Source: Phenylobacterium sp. SCN 70-31
Lineage (GTDB): Bacteria > Pseudomonadota > Alphaproteobacteria > Caulobacterales > Caulobacteraceae
Reading direction: 5' to 3'
Length of the DNA: 64,000 bases
NCBI RefSeq assembly: GCF_001724605.1
Contig: NZ_MEEX01000003.1
Coordinates: 1-64,000 of the forward strand
Shown: positions 17,798 through 25,605 of the stretch, piece by piece
Numbering within the stretch: the stretch's first letter is position 1
Layout of the letters: every line of letters starts with the position of its first letter
Notes under the pieces: generated by a model
The model's input: the letters and a program-made list of their open reading frames with translations, nothing else
Told to the model about the DNA's origin: nothing
The model's database searches: none
Made by a program: the position numbers and the translations under genes

Positions 17798-18604
17798 TCA
17801 GGCCGCGAGAGGCGCCTCGGCCAGGCGCAGCGGCGGAGCCGCCAGGGCGCGGCGCTCCGCCAGCCAGTCCACGATGCGGAACTCGCCGTCGAACCCCTCG
17901 ACGATGGCGGTGCAGCTCTCGACCCAGTCGCCGTCGTTCAGATAGCGAATATCCCCGAAGTCGCGGATCTCGGCCTTGTGGATGTGGCCGCAGATCACGC
18001 CCGAGACGCCACGGCGGCGGGCCTCGTCGGCCATCGCGGTCTCGAACTGGTCGATGAAGGCGACGGCGTCCTTCACCTTGTGTTTCAGGAAGGCCGACAG
18101 GCTCCAGTAGTTGAGGCCGAGCAGCCGCCGCACACGGTTGAAATGGGTGTTGAGCGCGAGCAACGCGCGATAGCTCCAGTCGCCCAGGAACGCCAACCAC
18201 CTGGCGTTCTGCACCACGCCGTCGAACTCGTCGCCGTGGGTCACCAGATAGCGCCGGCCGTCCGCCGCCTCGTGGATCGCGTCGCGGACCACCACCACGC
18301 CGCCGAAATGGACGCCGCAGAAATCCCGGATGCGGTCGTCGTGGTTGCCGGGCACATAGACGACGCGGACACCCTTGCGGGCCAGGCGCAGGATCTTCTG
18401 GACCACGTCGTTGTGCGCCTGAGGCCAGAACCAGCCGGACTTCATCTTCCAGCCGTCGACGATGTCGCCCACGAGATAGAGTGTCTCGCACTCCAGCTCG
18501 CGGATGAACTCCAGCAGCAGGTCGGCCTGACAGCCCTTGGTCCCCAGATGGATGTCCGAGATGAAGGCCGTCCGGCAGCGGACGGTCGGCGCGTGCTCCG
18601 GCAT
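17798..18604 (-). CDS. LpxH-like metallophosphoesterase (UDP-2,3-diacylglucosamine diphosphatase family)
   Basis: About 268 residues. Calcineurin-type metal motifs are in order: SDIHLG, VGDIVDGW, VPGNHDDRI, THGDEFDG and CGHIHKAEIRD. The family (COG2908) includes LpxH, which cleaves UDP-2,3-diacylglucosamine in lipid A synthesis, but many alphaproteobacterial members sit outside lipid A operons and their substrate is unproven. ATG at 18604 is preferred because GGGGGA precedes it; a start at 18631 adds nine residues. A possible Pho box lies about 48 bases upstream, and phosphate genes flank it, so a role in phosphate-limited envelope remodelling is possible but inferred. Confidence 0.85.
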   Translation of the reverse strand: MPEHAPTVRCRTAFISDIHLGTKGCQADLLLEFIRELECETLYLVGDIVDGWKMKSGWFWPQAHNDVVQKILRLARKGVRVVYVPGNHDDRIRDFCGVHFGGVVVVRDAIHEAADGRRYLVTHGDEFDGVVQNARWLAFLGDWSYRALLALNTHFNRVRRLLGLNYWSLSAFLKHKVKDAVAFIDQFETAMADEARRRGVSGVICGHIHKAEIRDFGDIRYLNDGDWVESCTAIVEGFDGEFRIVDWLAERRALAAPPLRLAEAPLAA

Positions 18605-18651
18605 CGCGGTCCCCCAAAACAGCGAAATCACATGTCGGCTAACGGGAGTCC

Positions 18652-18669
18652 GTGACGGACGCGTGACGC
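18652..18669 (-). promoter_or_regulatory. possible Pho box upstream of the phosphoesterase gene
   Basis: On the minus strand GCGTCAC-GCGT-CCGTCAC: two units exactly 11 bases apart. The spacer is not A/T-rich and the first base departs from the CTGTCAT pattern, so this is weaker than the pstS array. It lies between the phoB stop and the phosphoesterase start. Confidence 0.35.
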
Positions 18670-18670
18670 C

Positions 18671-19360
18671 CTACCCGTCCTTGTCCAGCGAGTAGCCCGC
18701 CGAACGGACCGTCCGGATCAGGTCGGGCTGGCCGTCCTGGCGCAGGGCCTTGCGCAGGCGACCGACGTGGACGTCGACCGTGCGCACCTCGACGTAGGTG
18801 TTGGCGCCCCAGACCGCGTCCAGCAGCCGCTCGCGGCTGAAGACCCGGCCGGGCCGCTGCATGAGGAAATCCAGAAGCCGGTACTCGGTCGGTCCCAGGT
18901 GGACATCCTTGCCGTTGCGGGTGACGCGATGCCGCCCGCGGTCCAGAAGCAGGTCGGCGTACTCGAGCTGCTCGTCCATCAGCTCGGGGCGTGTCCGGCG
19001 CAGCAGGGCGCGGATGCGGGCCACCAGCTCGCTCATCGAGAACGGCTTCACCACATAGTCGTCGGCGCCGGTGTCGAGGCCGCGGATCTTGTCGGCCTCT
19101 TCGCCCCGCGCCGTGAGCATCAGGACCGGCGTCCTGCGGGTCTCGGTCCCGGCGCGGAGCTGGCGGCAGACCTCGACGCCCGACACCTTGGGCAGCATCC
19201 AGTCCAGCACCACCAGATCAGGCGGCTCCTCGGCGACGCGAAGAAGAGCCTCCTCGCCGTCGGCGGCCCGCTCGACGCGGAAGCCTTCCTTCATCAGGTT
19301 GTAGTCGAGCAGGGTCGCCAGGGCGTCCTCGTCCTCGACCACCAGAACATAGGGCGTCAA
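18671..19360 (-). CDS. phoB: phosphate regulon response regulator PhoB
   Basis: 229 residues: receiver domain (about 1-120) with phospho-acceptor Asp53 in VLDWMLP, conserved Thr and Lys (LMLTARG, VKPFSM), and an OmpR-type winged helix (about 130-226; LGPTEYRLLDFLM, TVDVHVGRLRKAL). PhoB activates phosphate-starvation genes by binding Pho boxes. The TTG start overlaps the phoU2 stop by 3 bases (TTGA), implying coupling. It lies downstream of phoR and phoU2 on the same strand. Confidence 0.95.
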   Translation of the reverse strand: MTPYVLVVEDEDALATLLDYNLMKEGFRVERAADGEEALLRVAEEPPDLVVLDWMLPKVSGVEVCRQLRAGTETRRTPVLMLTARGEEADKIRGLDTGADDYVVKPFSMSELVARIRALLRRTRPELMDEQLEYADLLLDRGRHRVTRNGKDVHLGPTEYRLLDFLMQRPGRVFSRERLLDAVWGANTYVEVRTVDVHVGRLRKALRQDGQPDLIRTVRSAGYSLDKDG

Positions 19361-20055
19361 GCGCGGACCTCCGCATCGATCTCGGGAAGGCTGACCTTGG
19401 GCCGCTCGCCCGTCAGCTCCTCGCCGGTCATCTGGAAATGCAGGATCTCGGCGATGTTCGTGGCGTGGTCGCCGATGCGTTCCAGGTTCTTGGCCACGAA
19501 CAGCAGGTGGGCGCCGGCGGCGACCGAGTCGGACCGGGTGGCCATGTAGGCGAGAAGTTCCCGGAACAGGCTCTCGTAGTGCTCGTCGATCTCGCCGTCG
19601 CGCCGCCAGACGTCCAGCGCCGGCTCGACGTCGCCGACGGCGTAGGCGTCCAGGACCGCCCGCAGCCGGGCCGACACCAGCCGCCCCATCCGCTCGATGG
19701 CGCCGGTGAGCGGCAGCAGCGGCTCGCCCGCCGACAGCACCAGGCTGCGCTTGGCGATGTTGCGCGCCAGGTCGCCGCAGCGTTCCAGGTTCATGGCCAG
19801 CTTCAGTGTGGAGATCGCCCGGCGCAGGTCGGCCTCGCCCGGCTGGTGCGCGGCGATCAGGGCCAGGGCCCGCCGCTCCACCTCGCTCTGGAGCGTGTCC
19901 AGGCGCAGGTCGCGCACGATCAGGGCCTGGGCCAGGGGGACGTCGCGGCGGACCACGGCGTCGACCGCGTCCACGACCTGGGCCTCGGCGAGCCCGCCCA
20001 TACGGATGACTTCGGCGACGAGCTGCCGCAACTCGGCTTGATAGGAGCGTGTCAC
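19357..20055 (-). CDS. phoU2: second PhoU family protein
   Basis: About 232 residues with two PhoU repeats (LERCGDLARNIAKR and VAKNLERIGDHATNIAE), metal-binding pattern intact. It is clearly paralogous to the PhoU at 11289 but diverged in its connecting regions and C-terminal tail. GTG at 20055 has AGAGGG about 5 bases upstream; a longer frame to 20082 adds basic residues. Being coupled to phoB and next to phoR, it may act mainly on the two-component pair, with the pst-linked PhoU acting on the transporter; that division is inference. Confidence 0.92.
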   Translation of the reverse strand: MTRSYQAELRQLVAEVIRMGGLAEAQVVDAVDAVVRRDVPLAQALIVRDLRLDTLQSEVERRALALIAAHQPGEADLRRAISTLKLAMNLERCGDLARNIAKRSLVLSAGEPLLPLTGAIERMGRLVSARLRAVLDAYAVGDVEPALDVWRRDGEIDEHYESLFRELLAYMATRSDSVAAGAHLLFVAKNLERIGDHATNIAEILHFQMTGEELTGERPKVSLPEIDAEVRA

Positions 20056-20096
20056 GCGGGCCCTCTTGCGATGCCCGCGCAAACTACTGCGGTCTT

Positions 20097-20114
20097 ACGA
20101 CACTTTTGCGACGG
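20097..20114 (-). promoter_or_regulatory. candidate Pho box between phoR and phoU2
   Basis: On the minus strand CCGTCGC-AAAA-GTGTCGT: two 7-base units 11 bases apart with an AAAA spacer. The first unit is identical to one at 15855-15861 in the pstS array. It lies about 42 bases upstream of the phoU2 GTG, suggesting an internal autoregulated promoter for phoU2-phoB. Confidence 0.55.
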
Positions 20115-20138
20115 CCTCGGCGGCGGTCGGGCCGGCCA

Positions 20139-21281
20139 TCATGCGACCTGGGGCGCCACCGGCAGGTAGACGCTGAAGGTGCTGCCCTCCCCCTCGGCGC
20201 TTTCGACCACCAGACCGCCGCGGTGCCGGTTGACCACGTGCTTGACGATGGCCAGGCCCAGGCCCGTGCCGCCGCTGCGCTGGCCCTCGACGCGGTAGAA
20301 GCGTTCGGAGAGGCGCGGAAGATGCTGACGCGCGATCCCCGGACCGGCGTCGGTGACCCGCACCACCACATAGGCCTGTCCGTCCCCGCCATCCGGCGAC
20401 AGCAGCGACAGGCCCACCCCGGGCCGACTGGGCGCCCGGGCGGCCTCGGAACTGGCGACGAGCTGGAGGTCGATCCTCACCTGGCCGCCCTTGGGCGTGT
20501 ACTTGATCGCGTTGTCGACGAGATTCTGGATGACCTGAACGAGCTGGTCGCGATCGCCCGTGACGGACGGCGGCGGGGGTTCGGCGCGGATCGTGACGCC
20601 GACGCCCCGCTCCTCGGTGAGAGGGCGCAACGCGTCGGATACGTCCTGGACCGTACGCGCGATGTCGACCTTGCCCGACGGCGCGATGTGCTCGTTGAGT
20701 TCGATCCGGCTCAACGAGAGCAGATCGTCCACGAGGCGAGCCATCCGCGTCGCCTGCTGGGCCATGATGCCCAGGAACTTGTCGCGCGCCTGGGCATCGT
20801 CCTTGGCGTGCGTGCGCAACGTCTCCACGAAGCCGGCCAGGGAGGCCAGCGGCGTGCGCAACTCGTGGCTGGCGTTGGCCAGGAAGTCGGCGCGCATCCG
20901 CTCGGTGCGCCGGGCGTCGGTTTCGTCGCGCAGAACCACCACGAGGCGCTGGCGGCCGTCGGGCTCGCGGTCCAGCGGCTTGGCGAAGGCGCGCCAGAAC
21001 CGGGGTTGAACGCCGATCGTCTCGAACGCCACCTCGGCCGCCTCGGCGGTGGCCAGCGCCTCCTCGATCGCCTCCAGGACCTCGGGCCGGCGCAGCGCCG
21101 CGCCCAGCGGAGCCCCGGTCAGGTCGATACGGAAGATCTCCCGCGCGGCCTGGTTGCCATAGGCGATCTCGGGCGGCTCGCCCTCGCCGCCCCGCACCAG
21201 AATGACCGGTTCGGGCAACAGCTCCAGGATGAGCTGCGCGGCGTCGCCCGCGCCGGCGCGCTCGATCACCTCGGGATTCAT
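20139..21281 (-). CDS. phoR: PhoR-like sensor histidine kinase without membrane segments
   Basis: 380 residues: a PAS-like domain (about 15-120), HisKA with phospho-acceptor His139 in ANASHELRTPL, and HATPase_c with N-box (NLVDNAIKYTPKGG), G1 (DAGPGI) and G2 (GGTGLGLAIVKH). Proximity to phoU2 and phoB supports PhoR. I see no hydrophobic segment at the N-terminus, whereas many PhoR proteins have one or two membrane helices, so this one appears soluble or recruited through partners. Its ATG overlaps the ccmI stop by 4 bases (ATGA), which ties expression to the ccm operon. Confidence 0.9.
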   Translation of the reverse strand: MNPEVIERAGAGDAAQLILELLPEPVILVRGGEGEPPEIAYGNQAAREIFRIDLTGAPLGAALRRPEVLEAIEEALATAEAAEVAFETIGVQPRFWRAFAKPLDREPDGRQRLVVVLRDETDARRTERMRADFLANASHELRTPLASLAGFVETLRTHAKDDAQARDKFLGIMAQQATRMARLVDDLLSLSRIELNEHIAPSGKVDIARTVQDVSDALRPLTEERGVGVTIRAEPPPPSVTGDRDQLVQVIQNLVDNAIKYTPKGGQVRIDLQLVASSEAARAPSRPGVGLSLLSPDGGDGQAYVVVRVTDAGPGIARQHLPRLSERFYRVEGQRSGGTGLGLAIVKHVVNRHRGGLVVESAEGEGSTFSVYLPVAPQVA

Positions 21282-22486
21282 CCGCCCACCGGCACGCCGA
21301 GCTGCCGGGCGGCCGCCCTGAGGGCCTCCTGGTCGGCGGGAGAGCCGGCGAACGCCTGGCGCGCCGCCCGGTAGTCCGCGGCGGCCTGGTCCGCCTGGCC
21401 CAGGACCATGCGCGCGCGCAGGAGGCGCTCCCAGCCCGCCCGGTCGCGGGGGTTCTGTTTCAGGCGTTCGGCGAGGCCGGCGACCATGCCCTCGATCATC
21501 ACCGACCGGTCGCCGTCGCTCAGCGACTGCGCCTCGGCGACCTGCTCGGCCGTAGGCCCTCGCGGCGCCGCGGCCATTCCGGAACCGCCCTCGGTCGCCG
21601 GCGCGGCCGGCAGGCGGCCGGCGATATCGACACCCCGGTCGGCGGCGACCTTCTCGATGAAGGCCCGCACCTCGGGCGCCCAGGGCGCGCCCGGCGGCGC
21701 CGAACGCAGGAGCGCAATCCAGTCGTTCATGGCGCCGGCCTGGTCGCCGCGCTGATCCTTGCCGACGGCGAGGTAGTAGCGGGCCCTGGGGTCGGCGGCG
21801 TCGATCCTCAGGGTCTTGCGGAAGATGGCTTCCGCCGCGGGGGTGACCTGTCCTTCGGCGGCCAGCACCGTGGCCTCGCCCTGGGCCGACAGATAGTCGG
21901 CGTTGGCCGGGTCAAGGGCGGCCGCGCGGCCGTAGGCCTCGGCCGCCTCGGCGTTGCGGCCCGTCTGGAGATACGACCAGCCCAGCATCCGCCAGCCCTC
22001 GGCGTTGTCCGGACGCTGGCGCATCTGGGTCTCGAGCTGGGCGATCATGGCCGCGACGTCGCCCTGGGGATGGCCGTCCGCCGAGGTTCCCCCGCCCGCC
22101 GCGCCGCTCCCCTGGGCCGTGGCGGGCGACGCCGGCACGTCGGGACGGCCGATCGCCAGGTAGAGCCCGGTTCCCGCCAGGGTCACCACCGCCACGATCC
22201 CCAGCGCCACGATGAGCAGCGTGCGCTCGGGCAGCGGCCGGGCCTCGGCCTCCCGCTGGCGCCCCTCCGCCAGGACACGGCGCTTGAGGTCGGTCTTCAG
22301 TGCATCGGCCTCGGGTTCGGGGATCGCGCCGGCCCGAGCCTGGGCTTCGATCTCGCCGAGTTGGTCCTTGAGCACGGTGACCGCGTCGGCCCGCGTCTGG
22401 CGGGCGGCGTCGCGGCGGCGGAACAGAGGGATGGCGAGCCCCACGGCGGCCAGGACCGTCATCAGGGTCAGGATCATCCAAAGCAT
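21278..22486 (-). CDS. ccmI: c-type cytochrome biogenesis protein CcmI
   Basis: About 402 residues. Two membrane helices (MILTLMTVLAAVGLAIPLF near the N-terminus and LLIVALGIVAVVTLAGTGLYL around residue 100) flank a cytoplasmic helical loop, followed by a periplasmic TPR domain (GWRMLGWSYLQTGRNAEAAEAY, then further repeats). CcmI chaperones apocytochrome c to the CcmF/CcmH heme ligase. ATG at 22486 overlaps the ccmH stop. It is the last ccm gene; its stop overlaps phoR. Confidence 0.93.
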   Translation of the reverse strand: MLWMILTLMTVLAAVGLAIPLFRRRDAARQTRADAVTVLKDQLGEIEAQARAGAIPEPEADALKTDLKRRVLAEGRQREAEARPLPERTLLIVALGIVAVVTLAGTGLYLAIGRPDVPASPATAQGSGAAGGGTSADGHPQGDVAAMIAQLETQMRQRPDNAEGWRMLGWSYLQTGRNAEAAEAYGRAAALDPANADYLSAQGEATVLAAEGQVTPAAEAIFRKTLRIDAADPRARYYLAVGKDQRGDQAGAMNDWIALLRSAPPGAPWAPEVRAFIEKVAADRGVDIAGRLPAAPATEGGSGMAAAPRGPTAEQVAEAQSLSDGDRSVMIEGMVAGLAERLKQNPRDRAGWERLLRARMVLGQADQAAADYRAARQAFAGSPADQEALRAAARQLGVPVGG

Positions 22487-22953
22487 CAACGCGCCCTATC
22501 CGAGTTCAACACCTCGGCCACCTCGGCCTCTTCTTCGGCGGTCAGCCCCGTCGCCGCGGCCGGCCGGCGGCTGCGGATGTAGAGCGCCGCCCCGACGCCG
22601 CCCAGGATCAGGACGGCCAGCGGCCCGAACCACAGCGCCACGGTGTCGGCGCGAAGTGGCGGCCGAAGCTGCACGAAGCTGCCGTAGCGGGCCACGATGA
22701 AGTCGATCGCCTGCTCGTCCGTGTCGCCCGCGGCGATGCGCTCGCGCAGGATCAGGCGCAGGTCTCGTGCGAGGGCCGCGTCGGAATCGTCGATCGACTG
22801 GTTCTGGCAGACGACGCAGCGCAGCTCCTTTCCCAGGGTCAGCGCGCGGGCTTCCTGAGCGGGATCGGCGAGTTGCTCGTCGGGCTTGACGGCCAGCGCC
22901 GGCCCGGCGGCCAGTACGAACGCGAGGGTCAGGCCGGCGGTCAGGCGTCTCAC
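22486..22953 (-). CDS. ccmH: cytochrome c-type biogenesis protein CcmH
   Basis: 155 residues: signal peptide (LTLAFVLAAGPALA), the CcmH redox motif RCVVCQNQSI with Cys46 and Cys49, and a C-terminal membrane anchor (WFGPLAVLILGGVGAALYI). It reduces the apocytochrome CxxCH disulfide before heme ligation. Start overlaps the ccmG stop by 4 bases, stop overlaps the ccmI start. Confidence 0.95.
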   Translation of the reverse strand: MRRLTAGLTLAFVLAAGPALAVKPDEQLADPAQEARALTLGKELRCVVCQNQSIDDSDAALARDLRLILRERIAAGDTDEQAIDFIVARYGSFVQLRPPLRADTVALWFGPLAVLILGGVGAALYIRSRRPAAATGLTAEEEAEVAEVLNSDRAR

Positions 22954-23486
22954 GGCTCCCTCCTGAGATCTTCCATCATCGGCCGCAGCTTGCGTTCCCA
23001 GACGTCGGGGGTGACGGCCCCCACATGGCGATAGCGCACGCGCCCCTGCTTATCGATGACAAAGGTCTCGGGCACGCCGGCGACGCCCAGCTCGATCCCG
23101 ACGCGTCCGGCCGGGTCGCTGCCCACGCGGATATAGGGATCGCCGTTCTCCTGAAGCCAGCGATAGCCGGCCTCGGCGTCTTCCTTCCAGTCCAGGCCGT
23201 GGATCGGCACGCCCTCGGCGCGCAGGCGCATGAAGACCGGGTGCTCGACCCGGCACGGGCCGCACCACGAGGCGAAGACGTTCAGGAGCACCGGATCGCC
23301 GCCGTTCAGGTCGGCGCGGGACAGGCCCACGTCGCCAGGGCGTACGGCCGGCGCCGCGAACTCGGGCAGAGTCTTGCCGATGAAGACCGACGGCAGCGAC
23401 CGCGGGTCGCGCCCCAGACCCAGGAAGAACACCACCAGCAGGACGCCGAAGACGGCGACCGGCGCCAGGAACAGGAGACGCTTCAT
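22950..23486 (-). CDS. ccmG: thiol:disulfide interchange protein CcmG/DsbE
   Basis: 178 residues: N-terminal membrane anchor (FLAPVAVFGVLLVVFFLGL) and a periplasmic thioredoxin fold with the active site WCGPC (Cys75, Cys78) and the cis-proline loop GVPETF. It passes reductant to CcmH and apocytochrome c. ATG at 23486 overlaps the ccmF stop by 4 bases; the longer open frame runs inside ccmF and is rejected. Confidence 0.95.
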   Translation of the reverse strand: MKRLLFLAPVAVFGVLLVVFFLGLGRDPRSLPSVFIGKTLPEFAAPAVRPGDVGLSRADLNGGDPVLLNVFASWCGPCRVEHPVFMRLRAEGVPIHGLDWKEDAEAGYRWLQENGDPYIRVGSDPAGRVGIELGVAGVPETFVIDKQGRVRYRHVGAVTPDVWERKLRPMMEDLRREP

Positions 23487-25456
23487 TCGGCAGGCAGGGG
23501 TTGCGGGGCGGCTGGAAGCGGCGCGCGCACGGCGGCGCCGACACGCAGGCGCCGGTCGCTGAGCGAAACCAAGCCCCCGATCGACATGGCGAAGCCGCCG
23601 ATCCAGATCCAGACGATCAGCGGATGGCTCCACATCCGCACGACGATCCCGCCGGGCGATTCTTCGCCGATCGAGACGTAGAAGTTGCCGGTGAACCCGA
23701 CGCGGATGGCGGCCTCGGTGGTCTGGGACTGGGCCGAGGGATAGAAGCGCCGTTCACTGCGGAACCGGTAGGGGCCGAAGCGGTCCTCCACCGAGAAGCG
23801 GGCCTGACGCGCCTCGTAGTTGGGGCCCCGTACGGTCTCCAGGGCGATCATGGTGAGGCTGCGGCCGGCGAACTCGATGGTCTGGCCGGGCCGCATGTTG
23901 AGCACCTTCTCGCTGTCCCAGGCGGTGGTTCCCGTGACGCCGATCACCAGCATTCCGAGACCGGCGTGTGCGATGACCAGACCCACGACGGCGCGCGGCG
24001 TGGTGAGGATCGAGCGGACAAGGTAGGCGCGCCCCGCCCACCACCGGCGGACCAGGACGGCCAGCGAGCCGAACAGCAGCCAGGCTCCAAGCGCGATGCC
24101 GCCGGCGGCCAGGAGGTGGTCCAGCCCGCCCAGCGCCACGGCCAGGATCAGGGCCACGCCCGCGAGGATCGCCGGGATGCGGACGCGCTGGAGCACCCGC
24201 TTCGCCTCGTCGCGCTTCCAGTTCAGCATCGGGCCGAACACCACCAGCATCATCAGCGGAACGGCCAGCGGCGCGAAGGTGCGGTTGTAATAGGGCGGCC
24301 CCACCGAGATCTTGTCGCCGTTCAGCATCTCGATGAACACCGGACTGAACGTGCCAAGGAACACGGTGGCGGTGAGCGCGGTGAGGAAGAGGTTGTTCAG
24401 GGTGACCCCACCTTCCCGCGAAACGGGCTGGAACAGCGCGCCCGCACGCAGCGCCGGCGCCCGCCAGGCGTAGAGCGCGAGCGAAACGCCCGTCGTCGCC
24501 GCCAGTATTCCGAGGATGTACACGCCCCGCTGCGGGTCCACGGCGAAGGCGTGGACGCTGGTGAGAATGCCCGAGCGGACCAGGAAGGTGCCCACGAGAC
24601 TGAGAGAGAAGGTGAGAATCGCCAGGAGGATGGTCCAGCTCGCCAGCGCCCCGCGACGCTCGAGCACCAGGGCCGAATGCAACAGCGCCGTGCCCAGCAG
24701 CCAGGGCATCAGCGACGCGTTCTCCACGGGGTCCCAGAACCACCAGCCGCCCCAGCCGAGCTCGTAGTAGGCCCAGCCGCTGCCCAATGTGATGCCCGCG
24801 GTGAGCGGCGCCCAGGCCGCCAGCACCCAGGGCCGGATCCAGCGCGCCCAGGCCGCGTCCACGCGCCCCTCCAGCAGGGCCGCGACGGCGAAGCAGAAGG
24901 CCACCGAGAAGCCGACGTAGCCGAGGTAGAGCAGCGGGGGATGCAGGACGAGCCCCGGGTCCTGGAGCAGCGGATTGAGCTCGGTCCCCTCCACCGGAGC
25001 CGGCGAAAGACGCAGGAAGGGGTTCGAGGTGAAGATCAGGAAGCTGAGGAAGGCCAGACCCAGGACGCCCTGGACGCCCAGGACCCGGGCCTGGAGTGTT
25101 TCGCGCAGCGTCCCGCCGAACCCGGCGACGCCGGCGCCGTAGATGGCGAGAATCAGCACCCAGAGGAGCATCGAACCTTCGTGGCTGCCCCAACTGGCCG
25201 CAATGCGATACGCCAGGGGCTGGGTGGTGTGGCTGTGCTGCGCCACCAGCGCCATCGAGAAGTCGCACGTGACGTAGCCGTGGATCAGGCAGGCGAAGGC
25301 GACCGAAACGAAAACGCCCTGCAGGATCGCCGCCTGGCGGCCGACCGCCATCAGGACACCGTCGCCACGGTGGGCGCCGTAGAGCGGAGCGACCGTCTGA
25401 ACCGCAGACAGGAGCAATGCGAGAATCAGTGCGAACTGACCGACTTCCGCCGACAT
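23483..25456 (-). CDS. ccmF: heme lyase subunit CcmF
   Basis: 657 residues with about 15 membrane helices. The heme-handling WWD motif is seen as WGGWWFWDPVEN, with flanking conserved His residues. CcmF ligates heme from CcmE to the CxxCH motifs of apocytochromes. It is first in ccmF-ccmG-ccmH-ccmI-phoR. ccmABCDE are not in the window. The gene diverges from the redox operon at 25606, which itself encodes a decaheme c-type cytochrome. Confidence 0.96.
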   Translation of the reverse strand: MSAEVGQFALILALLLSAVQTVAPLYGAHRGDGVLMAVGRQAAILQGVFVSVAFACLIHGYVTCDFSMALVAQHSHTTQPLAYRIAASWGSHEGSMLLWVLILAIYGAGVAGFGGTLRETLQARVLGVQGVLGLAFLSFLIFTSNPFLRLSPAPVEGTELNPLLQDPGLVLHPPLLYLGYVGFSVAFCFAVAALLEGRVDAAWARWIRPWVLAAWAPLTAGITLGSGWAYYELGWGGWWFWDPVENASLMPWLLGTALLHSALVLERRGALASWTILLAILTFSLSLVGTFLVRSGILTSVHAFAVDPQRGVYILGILAATTGVSLALYAWRAPALRAGALFQPVSREGGVTLNNLFLTALTATVFLGTFSPVFIEMLNGDKISVGPPYYNRTFAPLAVPLMMLVVFGPMLNWKRDEAKRVLQRVRIPAILAGVALILAVALGGLDHLLAAGGIALGAWLLFGSLAVLVRRWWAGRAYLVRSILTTPRAVVGLVIAHAGLGMLVIGVTGTTAWDSEKVLNMRPGQTIEFAGRSLTMIALETVRGPNYEARQARFSVEDRFGPYRFRSERRFYPSAQSQTTEAAIRVGFTGNFYVSIGEESPGGIVVRMWSHPLIVWIWIGGFAMSIGGLVSLSDRRLRVGAAVRAPLPAAPQPLPAE

Positions 25457-25605
25457 GGACTTTGTGCTCCCCTCCGACCTGCGGTGCGTGGTAGCGCGTT
25501 CGGCATAGATCGGAAATGCTACAGTGCTAGAGCAGAAGGGGCCAAAGCTAGTCGGGGCTTGAGGGGGTGCGGCCGCAGGGCCGGAGTGCTGGGGGCGTTT
25601 GGGCG

